Shown here: positions 32,798 to 45,800 of the stretch, in pieces
Position numbering within the stretch: position 1 is the stretch's first letter
How the letters are laid out: each line of letters opens with the position of its first letter
Translations under genes and position numbers: made by a program
Notes under the pieces: generated by a model
Database searches by the model: none
The model's input: only the letters and a program-made list of their open reading frames with translations
What the model was told of the DNA's origin: nothing
DNA from: Maylandia zebra
Taxonomy: Eukaryota > Chordata > Actinopteri > Cichliformes > Cichlidae
Assembly: GCF_041146795.1 (NCBI RefSeq)
Contig: NC_135187.1
Coordinates: 22,561,556-22,625,555, forward strand
Length of the DNA stretch: 64,000 nucleotides
Reading direction: 5' to 3'

Positions 32798-33869
32798 GTA
32801 AGCATGTCTTTTTGAATTATTATTATTATTTTCGCTTTCTCTCGAGTGAATTTATTCGTGTGTTTTTTTCTATAGTTGTTTAGCTTCCGCTGGCATTAAG
32901 CGCTGGGCAGCGTTCTCGTGGCGGCTGTCGGTGAGTGTTTCGGTGCTCACGTTAAAAGTATCGCTTTCGATAGAATTATTAATGGGCACCTCCAGACATC
33001 AGGTTCTTAATAGACGTGTAAGGATCGACTTATAGCGGGTATTTTTATAGGGGCGGGGGGTGTTTCGAGCGCATGGGATATCTTGGTAATTTTTGTTTAC
33101 CCTGACAACTTTGTGTTGCTGTGCTGGCAGCAGGAGCCGAGCATTGCCTTTTGGTGCACTTAGACGGGACACCTGTGGTTCCCACTTCCCATGGAGTCCT
33201 GTCCTCATGAATGCATGCTTCGTGTAACCAATCCGCACTGGCTGCTTCTCTGACATCAGTGTCATCAAAATATGTATTTATTCATTTACTTTATTCAGCT
33301 TGATTATATCCGATATTTACATTGAAGCTGAGATTTAATCCATGGTTTAATAAAATCTTTTATTTATTTGATAACTTTAATTGAACCAACACTGGATATT
33401 ACACATACTTTTCAAAAAAACAAAAAACAACACCCCCCCAAACCCGACATAAACCTCTTTTTCATATTAAAAACAACCTGGCCAAATAACCTGGCAATTA
33501 TTTAATAATGAAAATAATTGTTGTTTACTCACCATAATTCATGACCCTCTTTCGTTTTTACTGTAGAACAACTAGACCATGCACCATCTAGCCCAGACAA
33601 GATGATTTTAAGCACGAGTGACGATGGCTGAGCCATTCACAGTTTGGCTGTGGGTACACAGTGCCAGAGCAACATTCAAGCTAATGTAAACACAACCACA
33701 GCCCTGAAGGTTTTTGTTAACATGTCTAACATCAGGTTTGTTCTGATGTTTTTTTTTTACGTTGATCTGTTTTTTCACATGAATTTTGTGCTTGCTGAAT
33801 ATTCAATGGTAGCACGATGAAGAGCTGAAATACTGAAATTGATAAAAATGGTTGATTCAGTTTTTTTAA

Positions 33870-34070
33870 AATAATACTTTATGCTTTATATTGTAAGTTA
33901 AAGACCCTACAACATTAGAAACAAACCCCAACAATCAGACAACCCCCTATGAGCAAGCACTTGGTGACAGCGTTGGAAAAACTCCCCTTTAACAGGAATA
34001 ATCTTCCAGCAGAACCAGGTTTAGGGAGGGACAGCCTGCTGTGATGGGTTGGGGGTGAGAGGAAGAGGGA
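33870..34070 (-). repeat. Dispersed repeat family A, minus-strand copy
   Basis: It contains AGCAAGCACTTGGTGACAG (about 33952) and AACAGGAATAATCTTCCAGC (33992), the reverse complement of the body seen at 14560-14640. Confidence 0.6.
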
Positions 34071-37000
34071 ACTACATATTTTGATTGTTGTTGTAACATA
34101 ATAGATTAATGGTAATGGTACATGTAATTTTATCTTGCTGATAAAATAAAAAAATATCTGTCAACAAGGCTAATATATCAGCCAGTACCGATATGTGATC
34201 ATTGGTTATTGTTATTTTAAGCATCGATATTGACCCACATTTAGAGAGTATATGAACAGAAAAACCTCTAAATGATTTACTTTCAGTGGCTGTTTGGCAA
34301 AACTGCTGGGCAGATGACTTATTTGAAAAGTTCATAATTTATCAGATTCATGAATGTTTTCAAACCAGTTTATTAGCACAAATGCCAGCTTTTCTAACTT
34401 AAGGTTAGTTGGGCAAAACACAGCATTTAAAAATGGCACCCTGTTCGTTGGGGAATTTGGGATGTTTCTGGCATTTAGAGATCTAATCTGTTAATCTCAG
34501 AAATAGCCGGCTGGTTAATGCATAAAAATAGTAATTCCTCAGGCCCTAGGCAGAGTATTAGCAGCAAGAGAGTGTCCATAAATGCGGCAATCTGTTTTCA
34601 AACCCATTTGTTGGCATGCGTCTGCCTTGGTGAAGTGCCCTTGTGCAAGATATTAATTTCCCACTACAAGTGATTCTGTTCCAGTCTGCTCTCCTGGCAC
34701 AGGATCTCAGGCCAGAGGATTATTGCTCTAAGGGAGTCGGTTTTAAGTCTGTCAATCAGCTGATTCCTGTCCAGCTAAAATGTTAGGTTTTTTTTGTCCC
34801 TGCTGCAACATTTTGGGTGCAAACATCTAGCCAGGCCTACGTAACTCGCTGAGTTATCTCTGTGTCACTTTCTCCTTTCTGTAACACCCACTTTAAAGCT
34901 GGTAAATACAGAAGACTCTTGTTAGACTAACACACCAAGTGGTTGGTCTGAGAATAGCCCACCTGTGGTTATATGAAGTTAAAGGATCTTATGTCTTACT
35001 TCCATGCCAGCCAGCTGGTCAGCACAGAGACTAGTGTGAAATCTTTTTCTGCTTTTAACACCACATGTTCTATAAATAGTTTGGTGTTTTATGTCCCTCA
35101 GATTTTTCATAAAGAATCAACAAACTTTATTCTTGGCTTTGCCTCTTTTTTTTTTTTTTTGTATCCATAGCAACCAGTGATTGAAGCAGCAACACAAAGT
35201 GTCTCTTGTCTCAGCAGGAAGCAGACAGAGAGACATCTTTTGTGATGTAGCCTTTATAAATACACTGGTCAGGAATCTAAGTGCATGCTGTTTAGCTGCA
35301 CATGAGAAATAATCAGTGACTGCTGAGTGACATATTGGGGCTGCTATGTGTATCTTTGATCACTCGCTCATACCCACATGTGTTTTTTGTTTTTTCTCTA
35401 ACGGCACAAAGAAAATGGGCACTGTATTTCTTTCAGTGCTATCAGTCATGCACACTTGATGTCAAAGGTCAGATAAACTGTGCTGCTGCCACCATCTGAT
35501 CACACCGTGTGCTGTCACACATGGGTTTATTTTTGTCACAAAATTTGGGGTATTGATGTCTGAAATGGCTAGATGAAACCTGCAAAAAGTGAAAATCTTT
35601 CTGTTTGGTAATAACAGGATCATGCACTGCTTCAACCCAGTGATTCTGACCAGTAATTCGTCATTGCTTTGTTAGTCAGTCAGGTAAAAATGGGGAGCAG
35701 ATATGAAAATGATGTGGACTGTTGGGTTTTTTGCAGTCCTGTTGTTGCAAGAGTTTGTGGTTGAAAGCAGATGGATTGGCTGGTAAGTCATGGTCTGTGT
35801 GTTTACCATGCCAGAACTGGAAACTCCAGCCTTACAATTTCTCAGGCTTCAGCCTGAAACCAGTGAGCAATCACTGTGTTGCCTGTAGTCATGTTCAAAT
35901 TAAAAGAGAGGACATTCCTGTGGTCTTCATATTATGGCTGTAAAAGCATACTTGGAATTCTTCAGGAATACTTTGAATGAACACAAGCGTTGTAATCTTG
36001 TGGGCATCTGGTGAGTCTTGAATGGGATATCAAAGATGAACGTAGCTTTCGGGTCTGAAAAATCAAGCCGATGGAGATGTCTTAAACTTGGATTTTATTT
36101 AATGTCCATTAGGAGGCGATTCTTCTGGTTTCAGAAAGAAGTCTTATTCTGTAAAAGTGTATATGACCCTCAGCTCTCCTGAGCCATGCACTGGAAAGTT
36201 CAACATACCCACAGGATCTTCCCATTATCTGAATTCAATTACCAGGTCATGGTCATTTGCTAAATTCAAAGTGTACTGGCAGCAGAGTTGCCAAGGAAAG
36301 GAATTTGAAAGTATGCAATGGGGAAAAATATGAACACATTAAACACACAATACAAATTGAAAGCAACACAGCGGTATGTGAGAGGAAGAGTGCTGCAGTG
36401 TTACAAAATGTTTGCGGTTTAAAAAAATATTTTTTAGCCTATTTGAAGTCAAGAAAGACAGAATAAATGATAAATGATAACTCTTTAAGTTGTAATCAGG
36501 CCTTTAAACTGTGATCTTTGTAAGCACGTTCTTACTCAGTTTATGGTCTCAGTCATTAGTTTCAGGTTGTATTGAATGCACCATTCACCTTCTGTAATGT
36601 CTGTCCCCCATTAGAGTATAAAAAGGATGATAAGTCCTCTCCCTCAGTGCCCTCTGCAGGTTTCATAATAAGACTTCACTAATCAGTGGGTAACTTGACC
36701 TTGACTGCATCTATCTTTTAGGTAAAGTCTGTGAAAATGGCTACAAGAAGAATAATCCGCTCTTGTATTTACACGTCTGACTTTTGTCTGTTGAATCTGT
36801 GTGTGTGTGTGCTCAACTAAAAGCTGCTTTAAAGTCCAGTCTTGAAGTTTAGGGGATAAACTGTTGTCATTCTGGGCCTTGTAGGTACTTTTTACTGAAG
36901 TGCAGTGTGCAGAAAATCCACAATATGACAAACGAAGAACATATCAGAGTTATATTCATTTATTGTTGTTAGCCCAAGCAGCTCTTGCGCTGCTCAGTGT

Positions 37001-38429
37001 CTAGAGTCTAAACACATTTTCCATTTGCGTTTGTTTCATCTCTTCACAAAATGACAAATTCTTACCCACAGGGAAAAAAAAGAGTCACTTTTACATCTCC
37101 TTTAAACCTTTTATTCCCCCATTAAGCCCTTGTGACTCAGCAGCGTTGGCCCTTACCATGAGAATGACCTGTTTCCATCTTGTGAGATCACTTACAAGGT
37201 GTTGGGCCATTAATGATTGACTCACATTACATAAGACTGAAGGTAAAACCCCAGCACTTCTAGTCTTACAGTGCAGAGGCCTTGGTGAGATACAGTCCTA
37301 CGGTAATCAGTCAGCTGAGCTAAGTAGAGCACCCGGTGGGGTGTTCAGGGACTCGTCTCATAGAAGCCAGAAAGGCCTCCGTAGCTGATAAACTAATGCA
37401 CAGCAATTGCTGTGGTTTTGCTCTGAGAAATGTGAGTTTCTGCTGACATATATGAAAGGAAAACAAAATGACAGGAATGGGAGGGAGGCAATGTTAACCA
37501 TGTTTGTTCAAGTGGTACTTGATAATTCTTCATTCATAATCGCCACATATTTTGCATGTAGCTTTTCAGTGAGCCTCAGATGTTGTAAACTTACTGTTGA
37601 GGCCCTGAGCTCCTACATTATATGTAAATGCAATGTTGTATGATTGCATTAATCTTTTGTTGTTTACACTACATACAGGTGTATTTACATCGCTGTGGTA
37701 TGCTGTTGAGCTGTGCAGTAAATTCATAACATATTTCTGTGAAGCTTCTAATGCAGCTCAAGATGCCAGACATGTCGCAGCCTGAAAATTGCAAACAGAA
37801 CAGCTTGATGAGCTAAACTGAGCTCCCTGAGTTTATAATCTGAGGGCTGCTCAGATATGTTGTCTGACCCTTTAGCCTGTGCAGTAGCTGTGAAGTAAGT
37901 GGGCCGTCCATGTGCTTCATTCTGCTTTTAGCCGTGTGTTTACTGTCGCTAGCCTTGTGTTTTGGTGTGCCGGGGGTATCGAAGCGCGGTGCGGTGCGCA
38001 TTCTTTCCTGTTGATGACTCACGTCCTGAGCATGGGACTGACTGCAAGCAAGGGGAACCACAGACTACACACACGCTCATAAACCACCAGAGCTTTCTCA
38101 GTTTGCAGCTAGCAGCAAATCCAAACAATTACACCCATTTGCATACATTCGGTCACACGCAAACCTCAGAGGCATTCCCTTTCCTCTCACATGCACAGTG
38201 TACTTCCACAGAAAGAGAGGGCTGTGCAAAAAGGGAGTGCCATTAACGCACAGATACAAGCACAGCAAGGTTGGAACATGCCATTTGAGGTGAGGAGACT
38301 GAATGAATGTTGCATCACATGGAGCGTTGGTGTGTACATTTAAGGCATCAGGAAAAACTCCTTAAACCTGTCATGCAAAACTAGGTCTCCTTTTTATTTA
38401 TTTTGTTTTACAATTACTAGATTGGAGAC

Positions 38430-38970
38430 ATAGTGGCTGTGAAAAATATTCAGTCACCAGTCCAAATCCTTGAATTCAGGTCTTCCAATCATGTCCTTTC
38501 CCACGGGTGTATAAAATCAAGCACCGAGGCACGCAGACTGCTTCTACAAATATTTGTGAAAGAGCGGGTCGCTCTCAGGAGCTCATTCCAGCGTGGTACC
38601 GTGATAGGATGCCACTTGCGAAATTTCCTCACTACTAAATATTCCACAGCCAACTTTTAGTGCAAGGTCCAGAAAGATATGGATGAGCGAGTTTCTTGTG
38701 GAAGAACTTGCCTGGCCTGGACTTGATTGACCTCAACCTGATAGAACACCTTTGGAATGAAACTGCGAGCCAGGCCTTCTCGTCCAACATCATAAATGCG
38801 CTTCTGGAAGAATACTCTAAAATACCCATAAACGCTCCAACACCTTGGAAAGCCTTCCCAGAAGAGCTGAAGCTGTTATAGCTGCAAAGGATGAGCTGAC
38901 ATAATATTAAACCCTGTAGATTAAGAATGGGATGTCACTGAAGTTCACAAGCGAGTGAAGGCAGATGAGG
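38430..38970 (+). mobile_element. Internally deleted Tc1-like element (lineage C, copy 1)
   Basis: The left part reads GGTGTATAAAATCAAGCACC and GTGAAAGAGCGGGTCGCTCT and covers the transposase HTH region. At about 38660 it jumps (TTTTAGTG then CAAGGTCCAG) to the C-terminal region (GATGAGCGAGTTTCTTGTGG, GAAAGCCTTCCCAGAAGAGC). The whole catalytic centre is therefore deleted. The C-terminal half matches the relic at 51907-52570. The outer end is decayed. Confidence 0.8.
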
Positions 38971-39818
38971 GAGTAGCTTTGTGTCATTGACACATTTATT
39001 TATACTCTTACCTTCCCTTGAAGCCAACTTCACATGGAAACATTGGAAACATTGTCAGGCTTCTGTGCTCAGAGCTACTGCTGTGTGCCACAAATGAGTT
39101 TATTAAGGATATCCACTCTCAGTGACATCATACAGAACCAAGAGAAAAACCTCCTAAAATTTAGGGTTTAGAGCAGTTTAAACAAATGTTTGGCTGAAAC
39201 TGATGTCATACACTATACAGGATACTTAGACCTGTTGGCCAACAGTGTTTGGGGGTACTGTAATCACATTACATTTTCAGTAACGCAGTAATGTAACACA
39301 TTAATTACATTACAGTTACAATTATGCTATTACTTGTGTCAGTTCTTCAGTTGTCCAGGCGGATAGAAAAAAAAAAACATCAATCAAACAATCGTGTTTT
39401 TCTTCCTGTGCACTTGTGCTACAAGCAGCTGATTTCAGTTTGTATGCGGGAGGAGGAAAACAGTGGAGCGGTACTGTGGTAAAGCTGTTGAGGAGTGGAG
39501 ACGTGAACATTACTTTTATTTTTACTGCACAAAAGGACGAGAGGCTGATGGTAAAGTGGAAACTGCGTCCATGACAAAAACGACTGCATTGTACTGCTAA
39601 CACTGCTTCAGCTTTTATCTTTGTGCTGTTGACTTTTGTTCAAAACTAAAAGAGAGCTCATATGTGTGTCCACCTTAGGATAGGTTAGAGTTTGTGTTGG
39701 CGTGTGAGACTGTAGCCTATAGGCTTATATTGTTTACAGGTGCTGGTGTGTTTCAGGGCATTTTTACAGACTAATAAGAAAATAATTCCTCTGTGATGAG
39801 CAATTAGATAATGTGCTG

Positions 39819-40959
39819 TAGGGCTGCACGATATTAGGAAAACCTGCGATGCGCGATAACTGTGATCAATATCGCGATAACGATATGACTTGCGATAAAA
39901 TAAATAACAAAAAAAACAAATACATAATTTCCGTTTTACTGCAACAGTTTTATTTAAAGAAAGCTGCTGTATTAGCAGTGTAACAACAAAGTGCACTTTA
40001 ACATAACTTAAATTATACTGAAAATTATCTCAATGCAGTTGTTCATTCAGTTGTTCACTCACCAAGTAGTTATGATGCAAGTCGAAACTGGAGAGGAAAC
40101 TTTACTGTAGTGCTTGCGTAGTCTTCAGTTTGGCTCAGTTCAAACATGACGGTCTTGCGGCATGTTTCGTACATTTGTGGAATGGCGACATGGGAAAAGT
40201 AGTTTTGTGAGGGGGTGTGGTATCTCTGGTCCACTTTCTGTATCAGACTGGTGAAGCCCTCTCTGCTAACTGTATTTATAGGCATCATGTCTTTGTCAAA
40301 AAATGTGTAATGGCCTCTGTTATTTCTTTGTACTGCTTCGACGTTTTCTCATAAGGAGTTCCACTTGAAAAACTCGGATACAGAGTCGGCTGTTGGACTG
40401 CTGTGCTCTTTGGCTTAACATTAGCAACATTAGCTAGCCCCGTCTTTCTGGAACTCTTCAAACAGTTCTCTGTGGTTGTATTGAAGATGATGGTGGAGAT
40501 TAGTCATGTTTCCTCTGGTGGTTGCCACGAGTGTTCGGCAAGTTTTGCAGAGTACCTGTGTTTGGAGAACGTCGTCTTTATCAAATCCAAAGTACCTCCA
40601 AATAAGCGAGGTACTATTTATTTATTTATTTATTTATTTTAAATTCATAGTCAGTAGCGTTCTCGTCATGTGTCTCGCTCTCAGCCATTACAACTCTGAC
40701 TTGTTGCTGCAGCGTTGTTCGCTCCCAACCTGCGTAGGAGGCGGGCCTCTAATCCATTTGATTGGTTAATGCCGTGAAGGGCTCTATTTGACTGGTCAAA
40801 TGTGTAAAGGGCTTTCTTTGATTGGTAAATTCTTTAAAGCATGTGTGTAAACGTTTCAAGGTATCCAATTATCGCAGTTTATGCCGTCTTTTGCGATGGG
40901 CCCATCGCACAGGCTGATATCGCGATGACAATAAATTTTCGATTTATTGTGCAGGCCTA
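39819..40959 (-). mobile_element. hAT element with BED-finger relic and 8-bp target duplication
   Basis: The ends are TAGGGCTGCACGATATTAGG on the left and, inverted, TAGGCCTGCACAATAAATCG on the right. They are flanked by 8-mers ATGTGCTG (39811-39818) and ATGTACTG (40960-40967), a 7/8 match. On the minus strand, about 40600-40440 encodes YFGFDKDDVLQTQVLCKTCR followed by NMTNLHHHLQYNHRELFEEF. This is a BED-type zinc finger (C-x2-C, paired His). A frame shift then leads to 40288-40070, MMPINTVSREGFTSLIQKVD. In-frame stops and a missing RNase-H core make it non-autonomous. A/T-rich TTTA repeats lie at 40614-40640. Confidence 0.85.
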
Positions 40960-41116
40960 ATGTACTGCATTACTTTTAAGACGTAATGTGTGACTTTTAA
41001 GAGGAGAACATGGAAAGCGATGTACCTCTGTTCTCATGATTATCTGCTCATTTTACACACTTCTTGAACAGTGGGCTTTGGTTATAACACTTGTGTTCTA
41101 CTTTGACTCATTTATA

Positions 41117-42391
41117 CAGGGAGTGCAGAATTATTAGGCAAATGAGTATTTTGTCCACATCATCCTCTTCATGCATGTTGTCTTACTCCAAGCTGTATAG
41201 GCTCGAAAGCCTAATAACTATGCAAAATAACTGCCCATGAACTGAGAAAAGTCAAGCGTGCAGCTGCCAAGATGCCACTTGTCACCAGTTTGGCCATATT
41301 TCAGAGCTGCAACATCACTGGAGTGCCCAAAAGCACAAGGTGTGCAATACTCAGAGACATGGCCAAGGTAAGAAAGGTTGAAAGACGACCACCACTGAAC
41401 AAGACACACAAGCTGAAACGTCAAGACTGGGCCAAGAAATATCTCAAGACTGATTTTTCTAAGGTTTTATGGACTGATGAAATGAGAGTGAGTCTTGATG
41501 GGCCAGATGGATGGGCCCGTGGCTGGATTGGTAAAGGGCAGAGAGCTCCAGTCCGACTCAGACGCCAGCAAGGTGGAGGTGGAGTACTGGTTTGGGCTGG
41601 TATCATCAAAGATGAGCTTGAGGGGCCTTTTCAGGTTGAGGATGAAGTCAAGCTCAACTCCCAGTCCTACTGCCGGTTTCTGGAAGACTCCTTCTTCAAG
41701 CAGTGGTGCAGGAAGAAGTCTGCATCCTTCAAGAAAAACATGATTTTCATGCAGGACAATGCTCCATCACACGCGTCCAAGTACTCCACAGCGTGGCTGG
41801 CAAGAAAGGGTATAAAAAAAGAAAAACTAATGACATGGCCACCTTGTTCACCTGATCTGAACCCCATTGAGAACCTGTGGTCCATCGTCAAATGTGAGAT
41901 TTACAAGGAGGGAAAACAGTACACCTCTCTGAACAGTGTCTGGGAGGCTGTGGTTGCTGCTGCACGCAATGTTGATGGTGAACAGATCAAAACACTGACA
42001 GAATCCATGGATGGCAGGCTTTTGAGTGTCCTTGCAAAGCAAGGTGGCTATATTGGTCACTGATTTGTTTTTGTTTTGTTTTTGAATGTCAGAAATGTAT
42101 ATTTGTGAATGTGGAGATGTTATATTGGTGTCACTGGTGAAAATAAATAATTGAAATGGGTATATATTTGTTTTTTGTTAAGTTGCCTAATAATTATGCA
42201 CAGTAATAGTCACCTGCACACACAGATATCCCCCTAAAATAGCTAAAACTAAAAACAAACTAAAAACTACTTCCAAAAACATTCAGCTTTGATATTAATG
42301 AGTTTTTTGGGTTCATTGAGAACATGGTTGTTGTTCAATAATAACATTATTCCTCAAAAATACAACTTGCCTAATAATTCTGCACTCCCTG
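41117..42391 (+). mobile_element. Tc1/mariner DD37E element with perfect ends
   Basis: Perfect 25-bp terminal inverted repeats (41117-41141 and 42367-42391, starting CAGGGAGTGCAGAATT) are flanked by TA on both sides (41115-41116, 42392-42393). An inner repeat, TTGCCTAATAATTATGCAC, lies near 42183. The left side has lost internal sequence: GCTCGAAAGCCTA runs almost directly into the transposase interior (ATAACTGCCCATGAACTGAG). It lies in putative osbpl3 intron 1, in the gene's orientation. Perfect ends imply recent activity or trans-mobilisation. Confidence 0.95.
41272..42063 (+). CDS. Tc1-like DD37E transposase, N-terminally deleted
   Basis: An open frame of 263 codons; full-length relatives are about 340. 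Catalytic residues are all present: D69 in VLWTDEM, D162 in FMQDNAPSH and E200 in SPDLNPIENLW. There are 37 residues between the second Asp and the Glu, so the signature is DD37E rather than the DD34E of Tc1/Sleeping Beauty; the extra residues lie around KKEKLMTW. The WVWAG-like VLVWAGIIKD block is intact. The first helix-turn-helix of the paired-like DNA-binding domain is missing because of the internal deletion, so specific binding to its own ends is unlikely. Confidence 0.88.
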   Translation: MPLVTSLAIFQSCNITGVPKSTRCAILRDMAKVRKVERRPPLNKTHKLKRQDWAKKYLKTDFSKVLWTDEMRVSLDGPDGWARGWIGKGQRAPVRLRRQQGGGGVLVWAGIIKDELEGPFQVEDEVKLNSQSYCRFLEDSFFKQWCRKKSASFKKNMIFMQDNAPSHASKYSTAWLARKGIKKEKLMTWPPCSPDLNPIENLWSIVKCEIYKEGKQYTSLNSVWEAVVAAARNVDGEQIKTLTESMDGRLLSVLAKQGGYIGH

Positions 42392-42808
42392 TATTTGACT
42401 TTGTATGTGTAAAGCTCATTGCGTCTGATTCCATGTGAATTCATTTATATTGAGCTCATGGAAATGACTGTATTTGGATATTTATGGCTAGCTTCCTTTA
42501 AACACATCTACTTTGGACTTTAGGAATTTCAGAGGCAGACAGACGCACAGTGAGTCAGTGATTCTTCTGTTTTTATCTCGTCCTGATTATGGATGCTGCG
42601 TGCTGCTGTTGTGTTTAAAATAAACCTGTGTTGCTCTCACATGTTGTTTTTTTTAAACCTACCTTCTCCGTTCTCTGCAGTGCTGGATGTTGCAGTGGCC
42701 TTCAAAGGTCAGCGTGATGCTCCTGGCTGCTCGTCTGTGATCTCTGTTGCCACGGTTTCCAGAGATACAAGACAGCGGTAGGTGGAGGATTAGTCGAGGC
42801 GCAAAAAG

Positions 42809-45800
42809 ATGACATCAACATCACCCACTCACAGTGACAGCAGCGGCTCCTCTAAACATGACGGCAGCCAGGTGTGTGTAACATCTGTATGTGTTACTAT
42901 TGTGTGATGTTTAATTTGTTAAATTCTAATAACATCACGCACTGTGGTGCCCATCAGGCTATAAAACGTGAGAAATTATTAATGTGTTTCTGTGTGTCCA
43001 TTGTCTCACTGTCAAACAGTTGAAAGTGATTCACTTATTCATGGTTGTTCACTGTGACCAAATTTTAATTGTTCCTACAAATGCGTGCCACATTCGTCAG
43101 GCGGAACAATAACTGCAGCCATAGTGTTTCTGCTGTGATAGTGAAATGTATACACACAACACAGTCATTCACTGTCTGTCTCATGCTTCGTTGCCCTGTT
43201 GTCCTGCAGGATAACTGGGAGATTGTGGAAGGGCTCAGGGGGGTTCCTGCCAGCATGCAGGAGCCTGAGAAGCAGGGAGGCTTCCTGCTCAAGAGAAGGA
43301 AGTGGCCCATGAAGGGCTGGCATAAGGTGAGGGCCTCTGCTGGCTTCTTAACGCATCAGACTGCAGCACTGCTTGTTGTTACAGGAGACTCTTAAACCCT
43401 TCTGCTACTGCTGTTGATCCTTTATTTAAGAGTCTTAGACTAAAAATGTTAGTTGTAGTGCAGCATTTTATGTAATCTTTCTATGATGCATACTAGTATG
43501 ATGCTAGTGCTAGTATCCTGATTTGTTGTCTGTACCTCAGGCTGTTTCCACATTTCCTCCTCCTCCACTTTTTTAGCTCTCTGTATTTCCTCCTTTCCAT
43601 TCTTTTGACTCCCAGCTGATTACACTGTAAACCTGACTCATCCCCCTCCCCTTCTGATCTCAGTGAGTGTAATCATACTTGGAAACTTTTTCCTTGCGAC
43701 ATGATGGAACAGCCCCTTTAACAGAGCATAGTTTACCTGATAAAGAGGCCTTGAGCTCTGTCAGCGCACTCTTTTATTTAGCTTTCTCATTTGTAAAATG
43801 CAGCGTTCCCATAAACTGCTTATGTCAATATATGATGATTATCTTTAATCATTTGGGTCACTTATCTCACTTCAGTAATAAAATTTAAATGTCAGGTTCA
43901 AGAGAATTGAAAGGGACTGTTGTGCAAATCTCCACAGTCTGCATTGTGTTTAATGGTTTATATACACAGTAATTAATAGACCATGGCACGTCTGTAAATA
44001 AATACAAATTCATTTATCTTCTTCCAACATAGAGATACTTTTTGTTGGAGAAAGGCATCATGAGATATGCAAAGCGGGAAAGCGATGTAAGTATTGTTTT
44101 ATGACTCCATCTGTCTCTCTTCTGTATATACAAACTTATGCACAAGTTAAATGCCAAGTGAAAAGTGTTTTATTTATTTATTGCACAGATTAGTAAGGGG
44201 AAACTACATGGCTGCATAGACGTTGGTCTCTCTGTAATGTCAATCAAGAAAAAAGCCATGTGCATTGATCTGGATACGGAAGACAACATCTACCACCTAA
44301 AGGTAACTCTTGAGACATTTAGTTACATTCCCCGTTATTTTTCTTACTGCTGTTTGAGATGTATCCTCACTAGCAAGGGCCTCAACCTCGGCAGGTCTTC
44401 TCTTTGATTTCCTTTGTGTGTTTCATAGAAAGACACCCGCAGGAGCTTTGGTTCTTCAAGTTTGCCTCAAGCTAATTTGACTTTGTGGCTTCCAGGTGAA
44501 GTCGCCGGAGCTGTTTGAGGAGTGGGTGTCAAAGCTGCGTCATCACCGTCTGTTTCGGCAGAATGAAATAAGCATGTATCCCCACGAGAAGCATCTCTTC
44601 CACCCCCATGCGACATCCTCTCCCTCTCTTAATGAATCGCTTAGGAAAGTAAGTTGCCCCAGTCCTCTTGTGTAAGGAAAAAAAAACATCCTTGGGGATG
44701 TGTTGTGCAAATTGTGTATCATCCTTTGTCATTCATCTCAAATAGAGGGCGACTCTTACCAAGCAGGCGTCAATCCACCAGTCTAAGATAAACTCCTGGC
44801 TCCACTCCTCAGACGACATGGACAAGTGCTGTAAAGGTCGGTTTGTTTGTTTCTGTCTTCTTTCTTATTTCTTACCTATCACAGCATGTCTTGGTGCAGT
44901 TAATCTTTTATTTCTGTGCCTACAACTTTGATCTAATAATACCTTCTCTTTTTTTTTTCTTTTTCAGACTTGGAGGACTGTGAGTCGTATCTGCTGGAAC
45001 TGAACCTGCTGCTGAAGAGCATGGAGGTCCTGCACCGCACATACTCAGCTCCAGTCATCAGTGGACTACAAGTGAGCACAGGCACTCGGATTAAGCTGCC
45101 ATTAGTGGTTCTTTATAATAATCAATGTGTTTCCCATATAATTAAAGTCAATAATACAAAAGCAACTTAGTTACCATGCTGGTGGGGAACATAGACAGGA
45201 AGTGGTGGGTCTAAGTTGTTAGTAGCCACTGAAGTTTCACAGTAAAAGTTGGTGTTTGCCTACAGGTGGATAAATAACATATTAAAAAATGCTTCTTTTT
45301 ATTGCTAAATGTATTTACAAGTTTATGTTTGGGAAATGTAGTTAAAGCTGTTTGCTGTAGTGTCCACCTGCTTTTCAAAGAGATTAGTAAGACAAACTGT
45401 TATGTTAATAATACAGGCTTTCCACCAGAAATGTTAGAGCTGGTAGTTGGCAAGGGTGTGGAGGAGGATACAGTAAATTCATTGCATTGTCTTTTAAAAA
45501 AAACAAAAAACTGCGGAGGGTCACATTAGGCAAGATGGGATGCTGGGATGGGAAAACACTGGTGGAAACCCTGATCTTGGAATTCTTCTAATGTTGTTAC
45601 AACCTCAAAATATGTCTGTGGTGCCACAGGCAGCTACTTATGAGATCCCCAAAAAGGAGAAGAGGCCGAGGAGGTGGCGGTCCAAAAACAATGGCAAAGA
45701 CACAAAAGCCACGCTACAGGTTCACGCCCTGCTTCTTATTTTTTTCCTCTGCTGCTTATGCTTTGATATAGTTCAGTCATTAAATGGTGGGAAAGAAGGG

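Larger units (their letters stand above)
32798..42680 (+). other. Putative osbpl3 intron 1
   Basis: About 10 kb with no recognised exon. It is heavily invaded by transposons: repeat A (33870-34070), a Tc1 deletion derivative (38430-38970), a hAT element (39819-40959) and a Tc1 DD37E element (41117-42391). The stretches 34071-38429 and 38971-39818 show no gene. Confidence 0.45.
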
